The notes under the pieces were generated by a model. The model had not been told where the DNA came from, did not search any database, and saw only the letters and a list, made by a program, of their open reading frames with translations. A stretch of 25,813 bases of DNA from Priapulus caudatus (lineage: Eukaryota > Priapulida > Priapulimorpha > Priapulimorphida > Priapulidae). A program made the position numbers and the translations under genes. The number at the start of each line of letters is the position of its first letter. Within the stretch, counting starts at the first letter, position 1. This document shows positions 1-9,217 of the stretch, piece after piece. The stretch is taken from assembly GCF_000485595.1 (NCBI RefSeq), contig NW_014577471.1:112973-138785 (forward strand), given 5' to 3'.

Positions 1-795
1 CATACGCAGTTGCGTACACATCATTTCAGCAACCTTCTGCATTCTGCATAACTCCCAAATTCCATTGGTTGATACAAATCGCGTGCCTGAGACTAATGTT
101 TATGGTGCATTGTGACCCTAACCCTATTAAAACAAAAACAAAACAAGGTATGCCAGTGATTAGTGGACCGAATAAGCTCAAAACGTACACATTTGCGTCT
201 ATATTGGTGCCAAAATTTGATGAGAAAATTAAGTCTGGGAAATCCACAGCCTCATCCTGGGTAATTATTTGAGTGCTAGTGACTATTCCAACTATTCATA
301 ATGTACACTACAGAATCTCATATATATCTCATCTCATTATCTCCTAAGTAAGCATTGTTCAAGTAAGAGTTATGTGTGGAATTTCACTGTAAAATGGGAG
401 CGTTCCACAACCACAGGTACTCGCCAACGCAGTGAGAAACAAATCAATGTTTAACCCTCCTACAGGCTGCAATAGAGAGCTGCCACCTGTACCTAATTAA
501 CGCAGGCAAAAACACACCATACTATCATCACCACATGCACTGCAGTGGCATATTAACACACTGACAGTACAGAATGCCATAGAATTATACGATTTAAGGA
601 GCATAAACCTTCTTTAACCAAATTTAGCTTTTGAAATTTCACTGTGACATTGTAGCCTCATACATCCAGATGAGACGGGATACTAGAGAAGCGTTGCCGA
701 AAAGAGGTGTTGACCCGAAGTGCTGAGCGCAGATCTTCGCGCGCAGTCCGCGGCAAGGCGCACGCGACGCGGGAACGTCCTGCGACAGTATGCAG
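1..795. other. Non-coding stretch, downstream of TANGO2 exon
   Basis: No recognisable exon, RNA gene or transposon terminus was found here on either strand. The open frames at about 26-272 on both strands do not resemble a known family. If the TANGO2 gene continues leftwards, this could be intron sequence, but no exon with the expected next TANGO2 motif (GGTWLG-like) was found. From about 700 onward the base composition becomes GC- and CpG-rich and leads into the hairpin at 796-861. Confidence 0.5.
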
Positions 796-861
796 CGCTG
801 GCAGCTATGGATCCGTGCGCCGAATGCTTAGACCGCGCGCACGCATCCATAGCTGCCAGCG
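796..861. repeat. 66-nt GC-rich stem-loop
   Basis: The arms 796-820 and 837-861 are 25 nt each and are reverse complements except at one position. They are separated by a 16-nt loop. The size and shape resemble a miRNA precursor or the core of a fold-back repeat. The surrounding 700-880 segment is unusually CpG-rich for this AT-rich region. Arm pairing is read directly from the sequence; any small-RNA role is speculation. Confidence 0.7.
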
Positions 862-924
862 AACAGTCCACAATTTTAGTGGGGGACACAGAGGGCAGAC
901 ATTTGGGACGTGAACAGTGTTCAC

Positions 925-1318
925 TTGTTATAAAAACATAATTTCTCTGTTCGTAACCGAGCTGTGTCACACGAAATCACAGAAAGACTAACGAAATTTT
1001 CGCGTTCGCGAACCTTGCCCAGTAATGGAAATGGCTGCAAGGACAAAGGCTATATAGACTGGGACTCACTCCCACCTCGATTACCCATCGAGTGACTAAG
1101 CTAAGCCTATGGGCTATAGGCGGCGCGCAGGCGGCGCACTGCTTTCCAACTCCCGTACGAGCCTCGCCATTGGAACGTTGCAAAAACGTTGCAGTGTTGC
1201 GGCTGACAGCCATTTCCATTACTGGGCAAGGTTCGCGAACGCGAGAATTTCGTCAGTCTTTGTGTGATTTCGCATGACACAGCTCGGTTACGAACAGAGA
1301 CATTATGTTTTTTATAAC
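925..1318. mobile_element. Long-TIR non-autonomous DNA element (MITE/fold-back)
   Basis: Two inverted arms, 925-1037 and 1207-1318, match over about 112 nt with roughly six substitutions and one single-base indel. Both start TTGTTATAAAA and include a CpG-rich block around TTCGCGTTCGCGAACC-like sequence. The roughly 170-bp centre is CpG-rich and has no credible coding region. I could not find a clean target-site duplication, so the exact ends and superfamily are uncertain. The two arms are similar enough to form a long hairpin transcript. Confidence 0.75.
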
Positions 1319-2306
1319 AAAGCTAAATTGCTTAAAATTCCTGCCATATTCGGATTGACAATTTGTTGTGAGCAAATGAGCAGTGACACTATGCGACAGG
1401 CAATTTTTTTTATCACATTCTAGGGTTTACTATCTTTACGTTTTAGGAGAGACGTTTTAGTGGTCGTTCAAACCTGCTTTTGCCGCATAATATCGTGGGA
1501 GGCATTCGTGGTGAGAAAGTGGTTATAAATGCTAGATAGCAGCACGGCTCAGTGGACAACACCGATATTCCCATGGGAAATATATTGGTATTTTCATAAC
1601 AAGTGACACGCTACCACCGATTACAATGCAGTACATTTTGCATCCATATAACAAAAATGTTAGGACATGAAATGTTATAAGTTTGTGCCTGACAGAACAA
1701 TGATATCATTATGACTACATAGTGCAGTTATTACATTAGACATGTGTAATACTTACTCCTGCTATCATATATCAACTTGATATCATATATGGAACACATT
1801 TTGAAAAAGTTTACAAGGAATTGCAGATCGATAAAAAATGAAAACACATGTTGAACCTAAATTGTACCCTCCCTAGCCATCAAAAGTCAATATTTGATTT
1901 GATAGCAAAATACATGGTTTTTATATTTACTTTATCATTGCAAGTCATGATGATTCAGTTTCGAACTGGCAATTTCAATGACTCATATCCTTACCCATCT
2001 TGCCACATTTGTGCATTCCAAGCCATGTTCCTCCCTCTTTACCTTTCTCTTGATCAGTGCCTACATGTAAGCATACATGTTTTTACATTTGAGGCTATGT
2101 GAGCTATATATTTGAATGTCAAGATTGGCTGAAAACTTTTTTTTCTGAATTTACAACACAGACAAAACTCTTTTCAGAATTATGACAATATTATTATGAA
2201 TATTTTAGGTGTTTAATTGCATTAAACTGAAATCATGAATTTAGTTTGATTAAAACTGTTTAAGTTTAATGAAATGTAAATATATAATACAAATCCATAA
2301 TTGTAC
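1319..2306. other. AT-rich stretch, probable TANGO2 intron
   Basis: This segment follows the splice donor of the TANGO2 exon at 2306-2305 (minus strand) and so is most simply its first coding intron. I see no further exon, RNA gene or structured repeat. The plus-strand open frame at 1848-2102 lacks any recognisable motif. Confidence 0.5.
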
Positions 2307-2448
2307 CACTTAGAATATCCGGATGTGATTCCCACCAATGTGCTGCTTTCGATGGGCGGCCGTAAAACTCATCTCTGTTGCTGGCAACTATTAACCGATA
2401 TTGACCTGGCCGGGGGTTGGGATTGATGAACAGCAGCAGTAGACACAT
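2307..2448 (-). CDS. TANGO2: TANGO2 homologue, first coding exon (partial gene)
   Basis: This exon encodes about 47 residues starting MCLLLLF and containing the motif ASNRDEFYGRPSKAAHWW followed by an ILSG ending. This matches the N-terminus of TANGO2 (transport and Golgi organisation 2), a member of the NRDE/DUF833 family named for its Asn-Arg-Asp-Glu motif and with a conserved Cys at position 2. TANGO2 is linked to Golgi/ER organisation and mitochondrial or haem/lipid handling; its biochemical activity is unsettled. The ATG at 2448 is chosen because Met-Cys is the conserved family start. The exon ends in a split codon (phase 1) at a GTACAA donor (2306-2305). Only about a sixth of the usual roughly 270-residue protein is present; no later exon is recognised to the left edge. 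Confidence 0.85.
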
Positions 2449-2478
2449 ATCACAGTGTTTATTATCACAGTACTGCAC
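2449..2478 (-). other. TANGO2: TANGO2 5' UTR segment and 3' splice site
   Basis: On the minus strand a run of nine T residues followed by CAG sits at about 2488-2479, immediately upstream of the coding exon. It is a good 3' splice site, which implies at least one upstream non-coding exon. The 30 nt between it and the ATG have no in-frame stop, so an N-terminal extension cannot be excluded, but the family starts at Met-Cys. Confidence 0.6.
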
Positions 2479-2586
2479 CTGAAAAAAAAATTCTTAAGAT
2501 AATTAAAAAGCCTGAAAGAGCCAACCTCATGGAAATGGGTCACTTTTAAATATGTGCACTCGTGCAGACCCAAGCGTTGTCCACTG

Positions 2587-2965
2587 CAGAGCTCGAATTA
2601 ACCGACGGCACCGACGGCAATTGCCGTCGGTGCCCCTATCAATCGCCGTACTGCCCCTGAAAATCCAACCCGACCGACGGCAGTCACTTGCCTTGCCCTT
2701 TTGTGTAATTGCCGTCGGTGCCTTTTAATCTACTGCCCTAGTTTTGTTTTTAGTCGAATCAACATAACACGTGCACGTGCAGCAAGACGATGTTGATGTA
2801 CTAATTTGTTATGAGTTTTCCTTTATTTTACAAAAGTGCCTTGGTGCCCTTCTCAAATTTTGAGAGTTGCCTTGGTGCCTTTCTATTTTAGAGAAAATTC
2901 AAGGCGATTTCTCACATGCCCTAAAAAAATTGCCTTGCCCTTCTCGTCGCTTAATTCGAGCCCTG
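2587..2965 (+). mobile_element. hAT-like MITE with CAGRGCTCGAATTAA termini, copy 1
   Basis: The element starts CAGAGCTCGAATTAA and ends with the inverse TTAATTCGAGCCCTG, about 379 bp apart. Flanking 8-mers GTCCACTG and GTCTACAG match at 6 of 8 positions, consistent with a decayed 8-bp target duplication of the hAT type. The interior has a subterminal palindrome (GGCACCGACGG..CCGTCGGTGCC) and repeated GCCTTGGTGCC and GCCTTGCCCTT modules. No transposase is encoded. A second copy lies in inverse orientation at 13902-14352 inside a Crumbs intron. Confidence 0.8.
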
Positions 2966-3026
2966 GTCTACAGTACTTACTAATACTAGAGGCTAGAGCT
3001 ATATCTATGCCTATGGCTATGCAAAT

Positions 3027-3154
3027 GGTAACACTTAGACCAATAAATTGTGCCCTAAAATTTTTATATTCTGGTGTTATTTTAGGAAAACAACCTAAAA
3101 TAACACCAGAATATAAAAATTTTTAGGGCACAATTTATTGGTCTAGGTAACACT
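3027..3154. mobile_element. Near-perfect fold-back element with 9-bp target duplication
   Basis: The arms 3036-3086 and 3094-3145 are exact reverse complements apart from one A indel, separated by a 7-nt loop (AAAACAA). The hairpin is flanked directly by identical 9-mers GGTAACACT at 3027-3035 and 3146-3154. A 9-bp duplication is typical of Mutator-like (MULE) insertion. The near identity of the arms suggests a young insertion or hairpin-mediated correction. It lies in the shared upstream region of TANGO2 and SLC39A7. Confidence 0.9.
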
Positions 3155-3429
3155 AACACTAACAGTGCCCGATTTTAGACTTGTAATATACTGTTTGCTT
3201 ACTTTATTTTAGGTTACCTCACGCAGCGAACATCTACAGCTCTACTATAAGATGTATTACGTCAACCAGAGCACGTATATCAATATACGTGCTCTCAAAT
3301 GAACACAAACTTATCAACATGTTTTTTACGATTATTTACGATTATTTACACCGCCATCTATAATAATCACCAAATACAATCAGCAGATGGCACCACCTGC
3401 TTGATTGTTCATTAGCCACGTCTGGAAAA
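3155..3429 (+). promoter_or_regulatory. SLC39A7: Probable SLC39A7 promoter and 5' UTR region
   Basis: This interval directly precedes the SLC39A7 start codon and must contain its proximal promoter or leader unless there is an upstream exon. It contains a perfect 11-bp inverted repeat with a 4-nt loop (3269-3279 and 3284-3294, GAGCACGTATA arms), a CRE-like TGACGTAA on the minus strand at 3257-3264, and two direct copies of a TTTACGATTA motif at about 3326-3350. No TATA box is clear. The regulatory role is inferred from position only. Confidence 0.4.
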
Positions 3430-4130
3430 ATGGCGGCGACCATGGCAAAGTTTGAGTTGTTGTTTAAGAAGAAATCGGCGTTATTTCTCTTAATTACCAC
3501 GATCGCTATTCTGTCTACCGTACACAGCGTTATTGCTCAAGATCACATCGACGAGTACGATGAGGGAGACTTGGAAAATCCTTCATACAAATGGTCTAAG
3601 GAGGCTAACGTAGAGCATGATCACGAACCGGTACCTCACCCCCATGGTGATGATCATCATCAGCATACGCACAGCGATCATGCGCATTCTCACGATAACA
3701 AGGAGCGTGTAGGAGGTTCCGATCATGGTCACACCCACCAGCATCACGGTCATAGCCATCATGGACATTCCCACGGTGCACAGAAGCAAGCGCGTCGGTT
3801 CGATCCGCCGGGCGGCGAACAGGACACGATCACAATGTGGGGAAGCGCGATCGGAGCCACCCTGCTCATCAGCGCTGCGCCATTCCTAATACTCTTCTTC
3901 ATTCCAATGGACAACAAAGATGGTCACGAAAATCTGCTGAAAATCCTGCTCAGTTTCGCGTCGGGTGGATTGCTGGGCGATGCATTCTTGCACTTGATAC
4001 CGCATGCTATATATGCGAATCAGGCCTCCGAAGAAGATGGCTCCAGTGGAGGCCATGGAAATGAAATGAAAGTTGGTCTGTGGGTGCTCGGTGGAATCGT
4101 GGCCTTCCTAATGGTTGAGAAATTTGTCAG
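3430..4130 (+). CDS. SLC39A7: SLC39A7 exon 1: signal, His-rich luminal region, TM1-TM3
   Basis: Encodes residues 1-233 and two bases of Arg234. It holds the signal segment, an acidic stretch (DEYDEGDLE), the luminal His-rich region, TM1 (starting [12 protein letters not shown]), a PMDN loop, TM2 with the family motif [18 protein letters not shown], and TM3 ([20 protein letters not shown]). It ends AG|GTAAAG; without splicing a stop follows at once. Confidence 0.95.
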
Positions 4131-6433
4131 GTAAAGCATCAATGCTTAGAAACATTAAAATACAAAATACAATTTAACGAAAATAAATTAAGATAATCTA
4201 ATCAAGTTATAGCAGTTAGCATCCAAGCAGCATCAAATAGAAAGGAAGAAACCAGTCATGGAGGTTGTGTGAGAGCCTCACTTATTTACGCTATTTCATG
4301 ATCTTACACAGACAAGGAAACCAGAATTGCTCATGTGATTGCTGTCTTCAAATGTATTTCTACACGTCAAATCGGATAATTGCACGTTATTAATTCATTG
4401 AATTCTATAATAGAACGTAATTGGTCATAGCTGTTATTTATTGAACTAATCAATTCTCATAGGCTGATTTGATACCCACGGCTCCCTCACTTCCTCCTAG
4501 TTCTTAACAGTATGATTATTTCACCACTGGACCGGTGCATTTTAATATTGCTTAAATGCTAATAAATTGAGATTGATCTGCATGAATTCCAGGTATGTGA
4601 AAGGAGCCCATGGGCATTCACATGGACATTCCAATCAAGCTGCCCCCAATCAGACAAAGACAAAATGCTCGGATTCAGAGACAGATAGTGACAAGAAAAA
4701 GAAGAGGGCTACTGGAGACACAAATGCAAAGAACAAAACAAAAGACAGAAAAAACAGTAAACTGAGTAAAGTGAAAGCAGGTACTTTTGAAGTTTTATCA
4801 TTGTTTGCTCAACACTATTGCATTTATCAGATTTTTTTCTCCATGAAAAAGTACATGTACTTGCATTTGAATTACATACAATAAAGATTTAATGATAATA
4901 AAAGTAATAATCGAAGTGATTATTACAGAGTGGAATTAATTCTAGACAACCATTGGCATTACTATGTATATTTTTGTTTAGAAAGTTCTAGGCCTATGAG
5001 TATGAGGAGAGATAAAATGATGGTAAGGTAGCCGCAGCCTTGTTAGTCTCGCCTGGCCGGGATATAAAATACTTGGCCTACAAACCAAAGTAGGTGGCTG
5101 AGTTCGCTGTGTAATGTCTTCTAGTGAAACCTCTGGACAACACTAAATTATTCTACTTTGCATAGTTAAACATAGTGAGGGGTGAATTAATGTCAAAATT
5201 TGTCATTATTTACCCCTGACATAGTGTATACTACTAGTGAATACTAGTTAGTAATGGTACTACTGCAACTACTACTTTAGCAGAACACAATATTGAATAT
5301 AATTGTGAGGGTGGGGATATAATAAACACGGCACCACATAAAATTACACGACACACTATCCATATAATTCAATAAAAGTACGGCAGCATTAACGCGTTTG
5401 ATGTTCTCGTATCTCCTTAGCTGAAGAAAGTGAGGACATAAAAGTATCCGGCTATCTCAACCTGGCCGCTGACTTCACGCACAACTTCACCGACGGCCTG
5501 GCGATCGGTGCATCGTTCCTCGCTGGCCGCGGCGTCGGCATCATCACGACGATCACGATACTCCTCCACGAGGTTCCCCATGAGATCGGAGACTTCGCTA
5601 TCCTAGTCCAGTCCGGATGTTCCAAGAAAAAGGTAGGGTGACTCTGCCGAGACAATGAACGAGAGGGATGCGTGTTGGCGTGTTTATTCCATTCATTAAT
5701 ACGTAATAATATTAATGCAACTGTATATATTAGGCCCATGTATACATAATATTAACTTCATAAGTAATAACTATTTAAAATTTTTATCTCGGAATCAAAA
5801 TCTAATATAAATAATTAAATCCGACCACATTTTTCAAAAATGTGAATTTTAAACTAGATGGTAGGCAAGGCAGCACTGACTGCTAGCAATCTCTGGTTCT
5901 AACAGTCTCGCTCTCTCTCTCTATCTCCCTCCCTTCGTCACTTCCCTTCTCTTTCCCCCTCCCTTCCCTTGTCTTTCTTCCTCTCTCTCTTTTTCCCCTC
6001 TATTTCTCTCTCTATCTCTCTCTATCTCTCTCACTCTCACCCTTCCTCACTTCCTCTCTTCATCTCTCCCTCCATCCCTCTCTGCCCTTTCTCTATCTCT
6101 TTCTTTCTTGCTGTGTCAATTGTTCCGTGTAATCCGGCTCTCCTATGGTGAATCACATTCGCGTGCTTTCCCCGTCGGCAGGCGATGCTGCTGCAGCTGA
6201 CGACAGCGACCGGCGCGCTGGCCGGATGCATCATGGGATTGCTCGCTGAGAACATCGGTGAAGCGGCGGTCGCGTGGATTCTGCCGTTCACCGCTGGCGG
6301 CTTCATCTACATTGCCACCGTGTCCGTCATCCCCGAGTTGCTGGGAGACACCAAGTTCTGGCAGTCGGTGAAGGAGATCCTTGCGTTACTCGTCGGCGTG
6401 GCGATGATGGTCTTCATTGCCGAGATCGAGTAG
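3430..6433 (+). CDS. SLC39A7: Zinc transporter ZIP7 (SLC39A7 / Catsup), complete, 4 exons
   Basis: ZIP7 releases zinc from the ER/Golgi lumen to the cytosol. Coding exons are 3430-4130, 4593-4780, 5421-5632 and 6182-6433. All junctions are GT-AG and in phase, giving 450 residues (human is 469). An N-terminal signal/membrane segment lies at residues about 14-36, followed by a luminal His-rich region (about 62-118, many HGH/HSH motifs). Membrane helices begin near residue 137, with a second His-rich cytosolic loop at about 240-247. The metal-site helices carry [10 protein letters not shown] (317-326) and the LIV-1 signature HEVPHEIGD (346-354), then [18 protein letters not shown] in exon 4. The ATG at 3430 follows AAAA and is the first in frame; Met5 is an alternative. 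An acidic Ser/Thr cluster at residues 260-267 (SDSETDSD) resembles CK2 substrates, as known for human ZIP7. TANGO2 lies divergently upstream. Confidence 0.95.
4593..4780 (+). CDS. SLC39A7: SLC39A7 exon 2: cytosolic His-rich and charged loop
   Basis: Encodes [14 protein letters not shown], the SDSETDSD acidic cluster, and a Lys-rich stretch. It joins exon 1 in phase (AG|G = Arg) and ends GCAG|GTACTT. This is the poorly conserved cytosolic loop between TM3 and TM4. The acidic serines are candidate CK2 sites (inference from human ZIP7). Confidence 0.9.
5421..5632 (+). CDS. SLC39A7: SLC39A7 exon 3: zinc-binding helices TM4-TM5
   Basis: Preceded by acceptor ATCTCCTTAG. It encodes [22 protein letters not shown] and the LIV-1 metalloprotease-like motif [13 protein letters not shown], ending QSGCSKKK before donor GTAGGG. 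Both conserved His/Asp/Glu clusters that form the transport site are intact, so the transporter should be functional. Confidence 0.95.
5904..6116 (+). repeat. CT-rich low-complexity tract in SLC39A7 intron 3
   Basis: A pyrimidine-strand tract of CTCTCT, CCCTTCCC and TATCTCTCTC modules occupies more than 200 bp upstream of the exon 4 acceptor. It is a polypyrimidine/microsatellite-like region. The open frames across it are compositional artefacts. Confidence 0.85.
6182..6433 (+). CDS. SLC39A7: SLC39A7 exon 4: C-terminal helices
   Basis: Follows acceptor CCCGTCGGCAG and begins [15 protein letters not shown]. It includes [23 protein letters not shown] and ends [11 protein letters not shown] with stop TAG at 6431-6433. 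The first codons join exon 3 to give the conserved CSKKxA sequence. Confidence 0.95.
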   Translation, partial: AMLLQLTTATGALAGCIMGLLAENIGEAAVAWILPFTAGGFIYIATVSVIPELLGDTKFWQSVKEILALLVGVAMMVFIAEIE

Positions 6434-7020
6434 AGTAGACTCGTTAGAGCCACGCACGGGTGTCGGTCCGTGGGCCTAGGGCCGCAGAATTCGGAATTCT
6501 TGGGGAGGAGTTCGTACGTTCGAAATTCCAGTTTTACTGGTTTCGTAATTTTCTGGCAACGTTTTGGGGATTTGGCTCGTGGAGTGCGTGGTTGTTGTTT
6601 GCTCCCGTACAGTGCTTTCGACGTCTCTCTGCTAGTGCTTCCACATAGAAGCAGTGGGAGTGAGACTGGGTTTCTGCTGAAGCAGGTTAGGTGTGTTACA
6701 GCCGTTAACAGTGTAGTTCTCAGAGATGTATCCGACGGGCTATTTGCACGATGTATACTCTTTGTCTGTTGCTTCAAAGAAGAGCTAGCTAATTTTGAGA
6801 TTCCACGTTTTGTTCACGCTTATTTCGGCACTCGATTGGCAATACGTGGTTTTAGTTGGGAAGCTGCTATTGTCGCGAGTTCACCCACCTATATATGTCC
6901 TATAAGCAATGGGTGACCAGAGCTATTCATCTTGCCAGTTTTACGGTTGAATTAATCATTAACATCAGTGGGTGGTTGCGTTACTTCACTATCAGCGAAA
7001 GAGAGGATGAACACTGTTGT
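6434..7020 (+). other. SLC39A7 3' UTR and downstream sequence
   Basis: Directly follows the SLC39A7 stop. The 3' UTR should begin here, but I see no AATAAA hexamer in this segment, so the polyadenylation site is not placed. Open frames in both directions do not resemble known proteins. Confidence 0.4.
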
Positions 7021-7135
7021 CTCAATATATATATATACATATACATATATATATATATCAGGAGTTAATGAAGACAAAGAGGATAACAAGGAGTTAATTT
7101 GTCTTCATTAACTCGTGATATATATATATATATAC
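7021..7135. repeat. TA-repeat-bounded hairpin, MITE-like
   Basis: Two (TA)n tracts (about 7025-7058 and 7118-7133) flank inverted sequences related by GAGTTAATGAAGACAAA. The right arm runs TTTGTCTTCATTAACTC then GTGATATATA, and the left arm ATATATCAGGAGTTAATG. The centre repeats AGGAGTTAAT. This looks like a small palindromic element inserted into a TA microsatellite. Confidence 0.6.
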
Positions 7136-8802
7136 GATGGTGTGTTATGGATGTTTGTTTGCTAAGAATCTCCCAATGTCATTGATTCTAACTAGTCTGC
7201 ATGTGTCGTAGCCTTGGCAGAGCAGAGCGGTGGAACCACAGCCGTCCTCAGCCACACATCCAACATTCCAAGTACTAACACACCGGCTCTGCTGGCTGAC
7301 AGAGAATGCAACAAGCGTATGTATATGCACACCTGTTAGGAGATATGATGCGCAGAATATATTTAGGGTACTGTTAGTGTTACACTGAATTGGGGATTTC
7401 CGATTCCCTGGTGGCAGATGTGTGAAGTCCCATCGGATCGTAAATGATTTTTTGACACTCGAAGAATTATGTACATAAACCGTGTGGAGAAGCAGTAAGG
7501 ACACATATTTATAAGAATGTTGTATATTAGACGATGCATTGTGCTCTGTTATTGTGCTCATTGTGCTCATTCACGCCCGCTGACAGATTTCTGTCCTGAT
7601 TTTAATCTGCGTCATTACCTTCAGTTTGCCATTTTGCACCTGTTCCATTTATGACTCAACAGATTTGGCAGTCAAATCTCGTTATTAATGTTATTCAGTG
7701 CTGAAGTAATACCAACGCAATGAGAACCAGTGCGGTATGTGACTGAATTAGTTGCAATTATCATTGCAAACGATTTGGTTTGCAGATTCTAATAGGTGGC
7801 ATAGAGTTGGCTCGTACCACGTCAGCTTTAAAAATTGCTTGGCTTTTCGAGCTTGGGCAATGCTAGAGGGTAATCGTTTATCGTATTCTATGACTGCTTG
7901 AATTGCACTTGGTGCTCGGGTGGTTAAAATTATGCTTCAAAAATGCCAAAAAAATCTCAGTCATGTAACCAACTAATATAACTAACTTAATAAATGTGAA
8001 ATTATTTTAAATTTGCTAGTAACGATTCTTGCCGACAGAAAAACTGGAAGCTGTCTGATATATCGAATATCATCATTTCACCAACATGAACATGGAAAAC
8101 TTTATTACAAAATCTCCACTGATGTATAAAAGTAAGTTGACAGACATTACACAACACATAGAATCTAGCGAGTCACATTCAGCTTACGCTACTCTGTGTT
8201 CATAATTAACAGAGTGCTTATTGTCTCTTACACCTGATTGAGAAGTTACACTGTATAGTTGGATGACAAATAAACAGACGTTACAATATCTCAGCTTGTA
8301 GCACAAATCACAAACAACCCAGATGCGCTTACTTGTACATCGAATAGTTTTAACATTAGCTGCACAATGCCTCCCAAACTAGCTGTAGAAGAACACTAGA
8401 ATGGTTAATACTATCCCTAATCGTTGGCTAGTATGTGGTAATCAACCCTGATTATTTACATATACATCCGTAACTAAGCACGAGGTACCAAAATGACACG
8501 GGACGGGGTGTGGGGAACGTATTATGTTGGCAGTCGACGACCGGTCTCCACGACAACCCTCTCATGGCACTGCTACAACTGTGGCTGAATCACTGATCGA
8601 GATTAGGGGTATCAATAACAAAATATAGTTGTAACTCACTCGCGATCCTTCTCCCACGCCGGTGAGTTGATTACGGGGTTTGGATGGACCATGTTGCAAT
8701 CGCGAGATATTTGCCATGTCAATACGATGGAGATGCAAGGTTAGCTATGAAGCGAGGTCATAACCCAATCCCTCTATTCAGCTTGTACTTGCCACTTGCC
8801 TA
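7136..8802. other. Intergenic stretch without recognised genes
   Basis: No exon-like sequence with a recognised protein motif and no structured RNA was seen. The minus-strand open frame at 7145-7570 (141 codons) has no family signature and ordinary AT-rich composition. I treat it as chance. Confidence 0.5.
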
Positions 8803-9183
8803 TATATATATTAGCGCTGTAACGATACACAAGCCTCTCGATTCGATCCGGTTCTCGATATTAGCCTCTCGATTCGATTCGATTCCCAAAATATTGAAAT
8901 GTTATCTTATTTTTTATATTTTCATTATTTTGCAATAATAAATTATTAGAAATTGCCAATGAATACTAAATGGTGAAGACTAGAGAGTCTAGAGAGTATA
9001 TATACACTGCACAGCCGCTGAGTAACATTGGTGAGTAACACTCCCCAGTATATAGCGTAGTGCCGCCATCTATTGGAGGAAAAAAAGTGGTATCGAAGTG
9101 GAACCGAAAATACGGGGAAAAATATCGAGGATCGGATCGAGGGAAGAGAAGATTCGATTCGATTTCGGTGGATCGTTACAGCC

Positions 9184-9195
<12 letters not shown>
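8803..9195. mobile_element. hAT-like MITE with TTAGSGCTGTAACGAT termini
   Basis: Inverted termini at 8811-8830 and 9168-9187 match at 18 of 20 positions (TTAG[C/G]GCTGTAACGAT[A/C]CAC). They continue into degenerate (ATTCG)n subterminal repeats on both sides. Such AGGGCTGTAACGAT ends are typical of hAT-type MITEs in many animals. Flanking TATATATA 8-mers could be target duplications but lie in TA microsatellites, so this is not proof. No transposase is present in the 377 bp. Confidence 0.75.

Positions 9196-9216
<21 letters not shown>
9188..9216. repeat. (TA)n microsatellite
   Basis: About 14 uninterrupted TA units immediately follow the right terminus of the hAT-like MITE. Confidence 0.95.

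Positions 9217-9217
<1 letters not shown>

Noticed and set aside
5969-6306. Ser/Leu-rich open frames in SLC39A7 intron 3 and antisense to exon 4
   Set aside because: A CT-tract artefact and a shadow of the real exon.
7145-7570. 141-codon minus-strand open frame
   Set aside because: No motif, no splice context and average AT-rich composition; likely chance.
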